From SABI01 sp963678555 (GTDB lineage Bacteria; Spirochaetota; Spirochaetia; Sphaerochaetales; Sphaerochaetaceae), in NCBI GenBank assembly GCA_963678555.2, contig CAXXJA010000002.1:992001-1056000 (forward strand): a stretch of 64,000 nucleotides of DNA, read 5' to 3'. Within the stretch, counting starts at the first letter, position 1, and every line of letters begins with the position of its first letter. The notes under the pieces were generated by a model. The model was not told the DNA's origin. It saw only the letters and a list, made by a program, of their open reading frames with translations, and searched no databases. Positions 17,773 through 25,896 of the stretch are shown here, one piece after another. A program made the translations under genes and the position numbers.

Positions 17773-18443
17773 GTCAGAAGCCGGTGTACTATCTGCATCT
17801 CACGGGTTTCGTCATAGTAGGAGATACTCACACGAACTGTGATACCTTCCTGCACGTCACAGGATTCGGGGAGCGTGAAACCAGTACTGTCAGAGGAAAC
17901 CTGAAAGACCTGACCTGAGAGAAGAACCTCACCGGACCATGAGACGGTATCCGGCAGTGCGGTGACTACCCGACAGACTCCCCCGCTCTCGCGTATCTGC
18001 AGACCTGCTTCCTGATACTCTGCTATCGGTTCTCCTATCACACTCAGGGTATGACGGGCACGTGTCCCTGAGGGACTGATAATCTCAAGTAAGTATTCTC
18101 CTTCAGGGAACGGTGTCTCGCCTGGCATGAGAACGGCATTGAGAACCAGAGCCGAAGAACCATTGAACTGAGTGAGCTGTGCGGTCTGTTCCCAGATATA
18201 GGGAGAACCGCTGGATACAGAGGGGCTTTCCAACCTGACCTGATACACCTTTTTCTCTTCCAGATCCTCGCTGGAGAGAACAATAAGGAGACCTGACTGC
18301 GATACGGTAAGACCGTTCATACGCGAGAATACAGCAGTCGGTATGAGAGACACTTCGTCTATATCAAACGGCTGCTCAGAACAGGCAGTGAACAGAAGAA
18401 GAGTCAGCAGCACTACCAGGAATGATCTCCCAGCGTTCATCAC
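17745..18443 (-). CDS. Predicted lipoprotein of unknown function
   Basis: The 232-residue product begins with a hydrophobic leader ending in a lipobox (LLLFTAC, cysteine at residue 21), so it is predicted to be lipid-anchored. The mature part is beta-rich and looks like Ig-like domains: LLIVLSSEDLEEKKVYQVRLES near residue 52 and FPEGEYLLEIISPSG near 112. No family is recognised. It begins with GTG at 18443, one base into the stop codon of the acyltransferase gene, or at the next codon (ATG 18440), so it is probably co-transcribed with it. Confidence 0.7.
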   Translation of the reverse strand: MMNAGRSFLVVLLTLLLFTACSEQPFDIDEVSLIPTAVFSRMNGLTVSQSGLLIVLSSEDLEEKKVYQVRLESPSVSSGSPYIWEQTAQLTQFNGSSALVLNAVLMPGETPFPEGEYLLEIISPSGTRARHTLSVIGEPIAEYQEAGLQIRESGGVCRVVTALPDTVSWSGEVLLSGQVFQVSSDSTGFTLPESCDVQEGITVRVSISYYDETREMQIVHRLLTQSILPTER

Positions 18444-19579
18444 TACATACCGAGTTCTTCAAGCTGCATGACAACAGGGTTGGCATACGATCTCAGGATA
18501 CTCCTGCGAACCTCTTCACTCAGTCCCTTGTATCGTTTCAGGAACTGTTTCGTATCAAGAGACTCGTACTTCTCCTCGAAACGGGTCGGCCCTTGAATCA
18601 GATCATAGGCATAGTAGTTGGTATCCATCAGGCGGTAGCCGATATGAACCTGCCTATCAATCTCTCTTGCCACCTCATCCGCGTTCCTGAACTCCCCTGT
18701 CAGCGGCTTACCGAAGTTGACATGTACATGACCCTTGAAGCGCCTCAGTCCACGGAGCATATTGACAAGGTCCTCATATTTCTTCTTCTGGTAGGTGCCG
18801 TGCAGCTTCTTTGACAGCTGTTCCCTCCCCTTGTTGATATCATTCGGGTCGTACTGATAGCTGATTGCGACAGGAACGATATTCAGTGAATTAATCAGTT
18901 CGCTGAAGGGAACCCCGGATTTCTTATAGCTGAGATGGAGCATCTTGATAATGGCCGGGTTCGTGACATCTATTCCGTCTTTTGCCCTTCCGCTTTTCTG
19001 TGCCACCCATATGGACTTCTTCTCATCACGCACCAATTCTACGAAATACCTGCTCAGATGCATCGACTCAGCATACTGTTCCCTCATGGGAAGGTTCCGT
19101 TTCACCGTCACTCCGCCGTTAAGCTTGAACAGGTCCTGGGTGAATTGGTTGACGAGCAGATTGTCGCCGATCGCCATCTCACAGATGGGAAGTTCAGCCT
19201 GAAGAAGGGCATAGTCGAGCAGAGCACAGTCAAGCACGATATCACGATGATTGGAGATGAACAGGTACGGGGTATCTGCACTAAGGTGTTCAGTTCCGGA
19301 GTGAGTGAACCCTGTCATAGAGACCTTCTCTATGATCGGAAGGAAGAATCCTGCGGTGATGACCCGTTGAAAATCGTCATAATTACGCACGGTATCGAGA
19401 AGGGGGGGCAGCGCATCCTTGATCTGATGCGACTTCCATTTCTTCTTGATGAAGTTCCCCCCATACAGGACATCGGCCAGATTCGAGAGAAACGCGGGGT
19501 GGCTCTTAAGCCGCTCCACAGCATCTATCACATCCTGCCCTGAATAGGGTGCTATGTCTCTGTACTTCTCTCTATCCAT
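18443..19579 (-). CDS. 1-acyl-glycerol-3-phosphate acyltransferase-family protein
   Basis: The 378-residue protein carries the acyltransferase active-site block FISNHRDIVLD at about residues 107-117. The substrate block is weaker, with GGVTVKRN downstream, and a later PVAISYQYDP matches the VPVxI region of PlsC-type enzymes. It is longer than classical PlsC (about 240 residues), having an N-terminal extension of some 90 residues and a helical C-terminus. There is no obvious membrane helix. The likely role is acyl transfer to a glycerophosphate or related acceptor in lipid synthesis. It lies between the DHOD-like gene and the lipoprotein gene with almost no spacing. Confidence 0.8.
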   Translation of the reverse strand: MDREKYRDIAPYSGQDVIDAVERLKSHPAFLSNLADVLYGGNFIKKKWKSHQIKDALPPLLDTVRNYDDFQRVITAGFFLPIIEKVSMTGFTHSGTEHLSADTPYLFISNHRDIVLDCALLDYALLQAELPICEMAIGDNLLVNQFTQDLFKLNGGVTVKRNLPMREQYAESMHLSRYFVELVRDEKKSIWVAQKSGRAKDGIDVTNPAIIKMLHLSYKKSGVPFSELINSLNIVPVAISYQYDPNDINKGREQLSKKLHGTYQKKKYEDLVNMLRGLRRFKGHVHVNFGKPLTGEFRNADEVAREIDRQVHIGYRLMDTNYYAYDLIQGPTRFEEKYESLDTKQFLKRYKGLSEEVRRSILRSYANPVVMQLEELGM

Positions 19580-19582
19580 TGA

Positions 19583-20569
19583 CTAAAACTCCACGTTCAG
19601 AGATTTCATGTACTGGCTTCTCTCCCACACTGCAGGATCCTCCATCCTTTTGTGAGCAAGAGCACCTCTGAAGTCGACGAACGATTCATACCCTTTTCTT
19701 TCCATCCATGAGGTAAGCGTTCCGTTCATCTCGGAAATGACTCCCAGACCGTTTTTCATCGCTGCTGTCACAACCTGCACCGATTTAGCTCCTGAAAGAA
19801 GGAGTTTGATCAAAGCGTCCCCCGAGTGTACACCGCCGCTTGCACAGATATCACCATTGAGATAGGCAGAGAGAAGAGCAGTCCACTGCAGAGCCTGTCC
19901 GTAGTCATGTTCCGTCGAGAAGTTGACCATAGGTCTGATATTCATGTTCTCGATATCTATCTCCGGCCGGTAGAATCTGTTGAACAGAACAAATCCCTCG
20001 ATCCCGTATGAGTCGAACTGTCTGATGGTATGGGCGAGAGAAGAGAAATAGGGTCCCATCTTGATCGCAACAGGAATGGAGATGCTCTTCCTCACTTCTT
20101 TCACTACAGTGTGGTATTCCTCTTCTATCTCCTGGCTGGTGGTATACATATCGTTGGGAAGGATATACTGGTTGACTTCCAGAGCATCAGCGCCGACTGC
20201 ACTGAACCGTTCGACGTAGTCGACCCAGGTGCCGTGGCTCCTGCAGTTCACCGATGCGATGACCGGGATATCAAGGGCTTTCTTGGCCTGTTCGATCAGG
20301 GAGACATACCGGTCTATATAGAAGTCTCTTGAAACCTCCTCAAGAAAATCAGCACCGTCGGTGTGAGCAACATAATCGCTGCTTTCTCTGATCATCTGAG
20401 CAGACTGTGCATCGATCTGTTCTTCGAATATCGATTTCACAACGACAGCACCTGCGCCGGCGTCCTCACATTTCTTCAGTCCGTCAAGGGTACTTGTGAG
20501 AGGGGAAGAGCCTATGATGATGGGATTCCTGAGTCGCAGACCCATATATGTTGTCTCGAGTGTTGGCAT
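19583..20569 (-). CDS. Dihydroorotate dehydrogenase-like FMN oxidoreductase
   Basis: I start this at the ATG at 20569 (328 residues, MPTLETTYMGLRLRNPIIIG), preceded by GGAGG, rather than the longer frame from 20605. The TIM-barrel signatures of the DHOD/PyrD family are clear: NPIIIGSSPLT, AGAGAVVVKSIF near residue 36, and near 275 SGGVHSGDALIKLLLSGA, the phosphate/FMN-binding loops. This subgroup, annotated as DHOD-like, often occurs outside pyrimidine operons, so orotate synthesis is not assured. It lies just beyond the terminator-like hairpin at the end of the ectoine-type operon and leads into the acyltransferase gene. Confidence 0.8.
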   Translation of the reverse strand: MPTLETTYMGLRLRNPIIIGSSPLTSTLDGLKKCEDAGAGAVVVKSIFEEQIDAQSAQMIRESSDYVAHTDGADFLEEVSRDFYIDRYVSLIEQAKKALDIPVIASVNCRSHGTWVDYVERFSAVGADALEVNQYILPNDMYTTSQEIEEEYHTVVKEVRKSISIPVAIKMGPYFSSLAHTIRQFDSYGIEGFVLFNRFYRPEIDIENMNIRPMVNFSTEHDYGQALQWTALLSAYLNGDICASGGVHSGDALIKLLLSGAKSVQVVTAAMKNGLGVISEMNGTLTSWMERKGYESFVDFRGALAHKRMEDPAVWERSQYMKSLNVEF

Positions 20570-20670
20570 GTGCAAATATCCTCCTGAGTATAGTATCATA
20601 CCCAAAAACAGGTCTGTTGTACAGTGATGCCACAGCTTTTACCCGCTCTAGAGGGGCAGGAAACACAGAG

Positions 20671-20698
20671 GCCCATGGGTATCACAGATCCCATGGGC
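20671..20698 (-). terminator. Hairpin ending the catabolic operon
   Basis: A perfect nine-base inverted repeat, GCCCATGGG at 20671-20679 and CCCATGGGC at 20690-20698, lies 39 bases downstream of the last M24 gene. The T-run after it on the minus strand is short, so termination may be incomplete or factor-assisted. Confidence 0.55.
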
Positions 20699-20736
20699 AC
20701 GAACAGGAGGCATCTGAGCGATTAACAGCTCAGTTT

Positions 20737-21906
20737 TCAGCAGATAAACAGCTTCTGTGGGTACTCGAGGATCTTCTCACACCCGCTGTCGGTAACGAGG
20801 AAGGGCTCACTGCATTCGAACCCGTAGGTGTCCAGCCAGATACCGGGCATGAAGTGAATGGTCATTCCCTTCTGGAGTACAGATTTGTCCCCCGGTCTGA
20901 GAGAGACGCTCTTCTCTCCCCAGTCAGGTACGAACGCGAGACCGAAGGAGTACCCTACCCTGCTCGGCTTCTCAACTCCGGTTCCAACGAGCTGCTCCCG
21001 CCAGATCCGTTCGACTTCTTCAGCTGTTATGCCCGGCCCTATCCGTGAAAGGGTCTTCTGAAGTCCGTTCACAACAACGTCAGCTACGTGACGGAGATCT
21101 GAAGGGGCATCCCCGATGAACGCTGTTCGGGATAGAGGTGCATGATAGTGGTGCCGAGCTGAGCCGATCTCCAGCAGAACAACATCACCCTTCTGATACA
21201 ATCGGTCACTGTCATAGGTAAGATGGGCAGAGGACGTGCGCTCGGCAGAGGGAAGGATCGGGAAAATAGCGGGAGAGTCTCCCCCATATCCATTGATACC
21301 GCGTATCTGGGCAGCTGATACCAGTGCAGCGACCTCCCGTTCGGCAACACCTTCGCGGATAGCGCCGAGGGCGATGTTCATCGTCTCCACCGTAATAGCT
21401 CCCGCCTGACGTATATAGGCGATCTCGCTCTCACTTTTGATCGTCTTTGCCCAGCCGACCATGTTCTCTGCATCAACGATCTCGACATCAGGCAGTTCAC
21501 GATGCAGGACTTTCTCCATCTTCGGGTTGCACCAATAGCCGTCCATTTCGATCGCGAGTCGTTTTCCCCGTCCCCTGAGAATGGCTGCAACATACTCCAT
21601 CGTATGGATATACCGTGACTGCACGTACTCATCCTTGTATCCGTGAATGTTCTCTTCTGGCAGATACGTGGTCAGTCGGGCGGCGTTTGAATCCTGGGCA
21701 CGGCCGAACCAGTGAGGATGTTCCTCATCGAGAAAGATCAGAAGTCCCTGATGGACATAGAAACTCCATCCGTCAAAACCGCTGAGATAATTCATATGGG
21801 AAGGATCGAGGACGAGAAGCATCTCTATACCCCGCCTGTCCATCGTCTGTTTCACGAGGTTGACCCGTCGTGCATACTCACTACTCGTAAATGGCAGTGT
21901 CTTCAC
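20737..21906 (-). CDS. eutD: M24-fold hydrolase, EutD/DoeA-like (paralogue 1)
   Basis: The 389-residue protein has the creatinase-type N-terminal domain (residues 1-150) and the pita-bread M24 domain (160-380). The five metal ligands of true aminopeptidases are absent: where DLG and YSD-TRT are expected it has EIG and YHAPLSRT (near residues 245-256), where the glutamate of EPGIY is expected it has MPGIW, and the final IED is CSE. Metal-free M24 proteins include creatinase and ectoine hydrolase EutD/DoeA, and the neighbours point to the latter. Predicted reaction: ring opening of ectoine or hydroxyectoine to N-acetyl-diaminobutyrate. It starts at a GTG with GGAGG upstream. It is the last gene of the operon and is paralogous to the gene at 23935-25110. 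Confidence 0.75.
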   Translation of the reverse strand: MKTLPFTSSEYARRVNLVKQTMDRRGIEMLLVLDPSHMNYLSGFDGWSFYVHQGLLIFLDEEHPHWFGRAQDSNAARLTTYLPEENIHGYKDEYVQSRYIHTMEYVAAILRGRGKRLAIEMDGYWCNPKMEKVLHRELPDVEIVDAENMVGWAKTIKSESEIAYIRQAGAITVETMNIALGAIREGVAEREVAALVSAAQIRGINGYGGDSPAIFPILPSAERTSSAHLTYDSDRLYQKGDVVLLEIGSARHHYHAPLSRTAFIGDAPSDLRHVADVVVNGLQKTLSRIGPGITAEEVERIWREQLVGTGVEKPSRVGYSFGLAFVPDWGEKSVSLRPGDKSVLQKGMTIHFMPGIWLDTYGFECSEPFLVTDSGCEKILEYPQKLFIC

Positions 21907-21927
21907 ATTTCACCTCCGCTGTGGAAT

Positions 21928-22923
21928 CTAGATCGTGATTCCCAGCCCCTTGTTCTTTGCAAGTGTGTAGGCCAGCATAGCGACCATCGTATCCTGAACA
22001 CCGACGCCTGTGAGGTCGCAGATGGTGACCTCATCATCGTTAACCCGCCCGTTTTTCTTTCCTGAGATGACGTGGCCTATCTCACGCACCTCAGAGAAGT
22101 CGGTGATGATGCCTGCCTCTTTGACAGCTCTCAGCTCCCCGAGCCGGGTCGACTGGCTCAGCAGATCACACGCGATGACGTCAGCCTTCCTGAACACGTC
22201 GGCATACAGTTCCTGCTTATCCTCAGCATCACTTCCCATGCTCGTGATATGCAGGCCCGGCTTGATCCATTCAGGAGAGAAGTAGGCCTTTCTGCTGGGC
22301 GTCGTCGTTACCACCACGTCACTCGCTGCAACCAGATCATCTCCATTCTCTGCCAGTACGACATCCACATTGAGACGCTGCTTCATATCATCGACGAAAG
22401 CCTGCTTCCTTTCGGGCGGATCCAAAGAGAACATAACGATCTTCTCGAACCGTCTGACAAGCGCAAGCGCCTCCATCTGATACCGTGCCTGTACACCTGA
22501 ACCGAACACACCGACAGTGTGTATCGTCTTCTTTGCAAAATACTTGGCGGCTATCGCGCCGGCGGCGGCGGTACGGATCTGCGTCAGGTACCCGTTATCG
22601 AGCAGGACTCCCTGAAGCATGCCCGTGACGGTTGAGAGAACGAGCATCTGGCCGGACTGACTGGGAAGACCGAGATCCGGGTTCTCGAAGAACCCGGAGG
22701 CGATCTTCACCGCCATCAGATCCATCGTATGAACAAACGCGCTTTTTATATCGACTTCACCATCCCGTTCGGGCACCGGTATCATCATAATCGGAGGGAC
22801 TGTCGCCTTTCCTTCACTGAGAGCTACAAAGCCCTTCTCAATCTCTTTGATAAGCACCTCATCAAGCGGGATGTTATCCATCAGTTCTTTTTCGTTGACA
22901 ATCAGAATCGGTTCTTTCTTCAT
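21928..22923 (-). CDS. eutC: Ornithine cyclodeaminase-family protein, EutC-like
   Basis: I use the ATG at 22923 (331 residues), which has AAAGGA before it; an in-frame ATG at 22950 lacks a ribosome binding site. The protein shows the OCD/mu-crystallin fold, with the NAD-binding GVFGSGVQARYQMEAL near residue 132 and TTTPSRKAYFSPEWIKPGLHITSMGSDAEDKQEL (in part) near 205-238. In hydroxyectoine-degrading bacteria an OCD homologue called EutC is encoded next to EutB and EutD and is thought to help convert hydroxyectoine to ectoine; its exact reaction is not firmly known. Here it sits between eutB and eutD, as in those clusters. Confidence 0.75.
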   Translation of the reverse strand: MKKEPILIVNEKELMDNIPLDEVLIKEIEKGFVALSEGKATVPPIMMIPVPERDGEVDIKSAFVHTMDLMAVKIASGFFENPDLGLPSQSGQMLVLSTVTGMLQGVLLDNGYLTQIRTAAAGAIAAKYFAKKTIHTVGVFGSGVQARYQMEALALVRRFEKIVMFSLDPPERKQAFVDDMKQRLNVDVVLAENGDDLVAASDVVVTTTPSRKAYFSPEWIKPGLHITSMGSDAEDKQELYADVFRKADVIACDLLSQSTRLGELRAVKEAGIITDFSEVREIGHVISGKKNGRVNDDEVTICDLTGVGVQDTMVAMLAYTLAKNKGLGITI

Positions 22924-22954
22924 ACTGTTTCCTTTGTATCCTGTATACATTTCA

Positions 22955-23935
22955 TCACGCTTCGATCACCTGTCGGTATCGTTTGAAATCAACGTTTCTA
23001 CCGGTGCATACGAGCGCAGCGTTCCTTCCCTTCAGGTTGACCTTTCCACTCAGAGCGGCGGCGAGGGGGACAGAACCGGCTCCTTCCACCACAAGTCCCA
23101 TGTTCCGGTAGAGGGACCTCATCGCCTCCGCAGTCTCCTCCTCGCTGACAATGACATGGGTATCAACGAATCGGGAGACAAGATCGAGTGTATAGTGATT
23201 TTCAACACCGATCCCACCAAGGAGGGAATCTGCCAGGGTGTCACTCTCATCGATGAGAACGGGCCTACCTGCCTCAACACTCCTGAGCATGACCGGTGAG
23301 CACTCTATGGAAACACCGATTACCTCAACAGACGGTTTCAGCTGTTTGATGGCAAACGCCGTCCCGGCAAGCAATCCTCCTCCGCTGAGCGGAACAATCA
23401 GCGTATCGAGATCGTCAAACTGCTGATACAGTTCGAGGGAGATCGTTCCCTGACCGCTGACCACGTACGGATCATCAAAGGGAACAACCGGAATGAGATC
23501 CCGCTCCTTCCTGAGCCGTTCGTAGATCAGTTCTGCCTCATCCTGACTGTCACCGTCCTGTACGACCTCGGCACCGAGAGCTCTCATGGCCTCCACACGA
23601 TAGGACGGAACCCGCTTCGAAACACACACCACCGAGGTGATAGTGTTTCGGGATGCGACAGAGGCAACAGCCCTTCCATGGTTTCCGGTGGAGAAGGTGA
23701 TCACCCCGCGCTTCTTCTGTTCCTCGCTTAATGAAAGGATCCTGTTCGCAGCTCCCCGCTCCTTGAAGGATCCGGTCTCCTGGAACATCTCGGCCTTGAA
23801 TGCAACTTTCTCTGCGTGGAACAACGTAGTGAAATAATCACTGTCAAGCAACGGAGTGCGCCTGACAGTGGGATATATTCTTCGTGAAGCCTCATATACT
23901 GAAGCTATGGTTACTTCTTTCATGCCATCCGCCAT
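22955..23935 (-). CDS. eutB: Threonine dehydratase-like PLP enzyme, EutB-like
   Basis: The 326-residue protein is a fold type II PLP enzyme. The Schiff-base lysine is K58 in ETGSFKERGA, the substrate loop STGNHGRAV is near residue 82, and the phosphate-binding SGGGLLAG is at 184-191. The C-terminal ACT regulatory domain of biosynthetic IlvA is missing, as in catabolic TdcB and in EutB. The first ATG overlaps the preceding stop (TAATG). Context, between an M24 hydrolase and the OCD homologue, favours EutB, proposed to act with EutC on hydroxyectoine. Serine or threonine dehydratase activity alone remains possible. Confidence 0.78.
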   Translation of the reverse strand: MADGMKEVTIASVYEASRRIYPTVRRTPLLDSDYFTTLFHAEKVAFKAEMFQETGSFKERGAANRILSLSEEQKKRGVITFSTGNHGRAVASVASRNTITSVVCVSKRVPSYRVEAMRALGAEVVQDGDSQDEAELIYERLRKERDLIPVVPFDDPYVVSGQGTISLELYQQFDDLDTLIVPLSGGGLLAGTAFAIKQLKPSVEVIGVSIECSPVMLRSVEAGRPVLIDESDTLADSLLGGIGVENHYTLDLVSRFVDTHVIVSEEETAEAMRSLYRNMGLVVEGAGSVPLAAALSGKVNLKGRNAALVCTGRNVDFKRYRQVIEA

Positions 23936-25110
23936 TACGGATTGAGGACGATGTCCATCGGATAGGTGAACAGAGGTTCATAGCCGTTCTCCGTGAGAAC
24001 AATCGAGGCGTCAAGCTCGAATCCTACATCGTCATACCAGATGCCGGGGATAAGGTGAAGGGTCATGTTCGGTTTCAGAATCGTGGTATCCTCACTTCTC
24101 AGGCTGATCGTGTGTTCGCCCCAGTCCGGTGGATAGTTCACACCGATCGAGTATCCGAGACGGGACTCCTTGACGACGGTCGAGTGGGCTATAGCGGCTC
24201 TCCACTTCGCTTCGACATCGGCAGCGGTCACTCCCGGCCTGATCCAGTCCAACGTGGCCTGCAGACCTTCTATGACAACCTTTGCGGTATCCTTCATCAG
24301 TTGAGGGGGTTCATTTCCGAGAAAGATCGTCCGTGCGATAGGGGTATGGTAATGGTTATAGACACCGCAGAGTTCAAGAAGAACCGCTTCATCCTTTTTG
24401 AACGGTGCATCTGTCCAGGTGAGGTGAGGGGTCTTGGATTTCTCACCGGCCATCATGAGGGGAACAATAGCAGGATAGTCTCCTCCGTGGGCAGGAGTTC
24501 CAGCATACTGAGCACGGACAATCTCGCTTGCCGCGTCACATTCCCTTACTCCCGGTCTGATGTGCTTGACAGCGGCATCCATGACCTTCTCGGCGATCGT
24601 ACCAGCGATCTTCATCATCTCGATCTCTGCATCACTCTTGACCACGCGGACCCAGTTGACCAGAGCATTGGCATCCTTGAAGGAGGCATCGGGGAGAGAA
24701 CGTTCGAGTTCCACATAGGAGCGGTGAGTGAAGTAGAACTGATCCATTTCGACACCGATCGCCTTCCGTTCCCAGCCGTACTGTTTGATGATATCGGCGA
24801 CAAAGTGCATCGGGTGACGCTCCAGCGACTGCACATAGTTGTCGGCATACTGATAGATACTGTCATTCGAGAGAAACGAGGTAATCCGTGCTCCATTTGC
24901 ATCCATACCCCGACCTATCCAGATGGGTTCCTCTCTGTCGAGAGAGACAAGGACACACTGATGAACATAGAAACTCCATCCATCATAGCCTGTGAGATAA
25001 TTGAGATTTGCAGGATGAGATACCATGAGCAGTTCCACCCCCCGCTCACTCATCAGTTTTTTCGTCTCTTCAATGCGGCGTTGATACTCCGCTTTCTTAA
25101 ATACAGTCAT
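23935..25110 (-). CDS. eutD: M24-fold hydrolase, EutD/DoeA-like (paralogue 2)
   Basis: Translation is placed at ATG 25110 (391 residues), which has GAGGAGG before it; an open frame to 25170 has no such site. Domain layout matches the paralogue at 20737-21906: a creatinase-like N domain containing NYLTGYDGWSFYVHQ near residue 35, then the pita-bread domain. Metal ligands are again lost, with ELCGVYNHYHTPIART replacing DLG and YSD-TRT, HLIPGIW replacing the EPGIY glutamate, and ELDAS at the last site. Both copies keep the unusual GDSPAI/GDYPAI-type segment. Predicted role is ectoine or hydroxyectoine ring hydrolysis. Two copies could divide the two substrates or form a heteromer. Confidence 0.75.
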   Translation of the reverse strand: MTVFKKAEYQRRIEETKKLMSERGVELLMVSHPANLNYLTGYDGWSFYVHQCVLVSLDREEPIWIGRGMDANGARITSFLSNDSIYQYADNYVQSLERHPMHFVADIIKQYGWERKAIGVEMDQFYFTHRSYVELERSLPDASFKDANALVNWVRVVKSDAEIEMMKIAGTIAEKVMDAAVKHIRPGVRECDAASEIVRAQYAGTPAHGGDYPAIVPLMMAGEKSKTPHLTWTDAPFKKDEAVLLELCGVYNHYHTPIARTIFLGNEPPQLMKDTAKVVIEGLQATLDWIRPGVTAADVEAKWRAAIAHSTVVKESRLGYSIGVNYPPDWGEHTISLRSEDTTILKPNMTLHLIPGIWYDDVGFELDASIVLTENGYEPLFTYPMDIVLNP

Positions 25111-25129
25111 AACGACCTCCTCGTGTAAT

Positions 25130-25867
25130 TTACATATGACCGGTAAACGTACGCTGCACCACCGCATCATGAACGTAATCGATCATGGTGATATAATCAA
25201 AAACAGGTAAGCCCGTCGCTTCACCCACGGCTTTTGCAAACGGGGGAAGCAGGGAGCACTCGAGCAGTATCGCTTTCGATTCAGGATACTGCTCTTTCAT
25301 CTCTATCGCCTTGGTGACAACACAGTGCTCGACACGGTCGGTATCATAGACACCCCGTTCTTCAAAGACAGGTACGGTGAAAGCCTCACAGTCCTCGAGT
25401 CCAATGATCCTGCAGCGTTCGATATACTTCTTCTGCACTGAAAGCTCTTCGAGCAGGGAATCAGTGAGCGAAGGGGAATTGGCTGTGATGATGATGACCT
25501 CGGCTTTCTCGGCGAGTATGGGGAAGATGAAGTTGAGCTGAAGCAGAGAGGAGAGGAACAGGGGAACTTTGACAGTCTCTCTCAGTTCCTTCTGGAACAG
25601 AGCAAGAAACCCGCAGTCCCCGGTTATCGCCCTCACACCGGCCTCCTGCAGGGCAAGAGCACAACGCTCAAGCTCTGCAAGACTGCTCGTGTCGTGAGAG
25701 AACAGCTTCTCCACAGATAGACCCATAACCGGCTGAAACCTCACAGGATACCGGTAGCTCGTCGCGTTCGCGGTATCCCCCGGGATAAACGGGGCATAAT
25801 TCTCTATCAGGAGAATCCCTATGGCCTCTCCATAACTCAGCTGTCTGCCCCGCGCAGTGACTTTCAT
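25130..25867 (-). CDS. Asp/Glu racemase-superfamily protein, EutA position
   Basis: The 245-residue protein has the two-cysteine layout of the aspartate/glutamate/hydantoin racemase superfamily: GDCGF near residue 82 and LLECSLLPPF near 203. These supply the acid/base pair in racemases and related isomerases or decarboxylases. Canonical hydroxyectoine clusters encode EutA, a member of the same superfamily, beside EutBC, so I infer an equivalent job, perhaps on the stereochemistry of a hydroxylated intermediate. I do not give it the eutA symbol because N-terminal IPGDTANATSYRYPVRFQ suggests its own subfamily. It lies 29 bases from the TRAP large permease gene. Confidence 0.7.
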   Translation of the reverse strand: MKVTARGRQLSYGEAIGILLIENYAPFIPGDTANATSYRYPVRFQPVMGLSVEKLFSHDTSSLAELERCALALQEAGVRAITGDCGFLALFQKELRETVKVPLFLSSLLQLNFIFPILAEKAEVIIITANSPSLTDSLLEELSVQKKYIERCRIIGLEDCEAFTVPVFEERGVYDTDRVEHCVVTKAIEMKEQYPESKAILLECSLLPPFAKAVGEATGLPVFDYITMIDYVHDAVVQRTFTGHM

Positions 25868-25896
25868 TCTCTCAGAGCCTCCACTCTCGATAAATT

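Noticed and set aside
23884..25128. A plus-strand open frame of 414 codons
   Set aside because: It is the exact antisense of the M24 gene at 23935-25110, whose product has clear family motifs. The frame has no ribosome binding site or recognisable product. The long frame reflects the codon bias of this genome.
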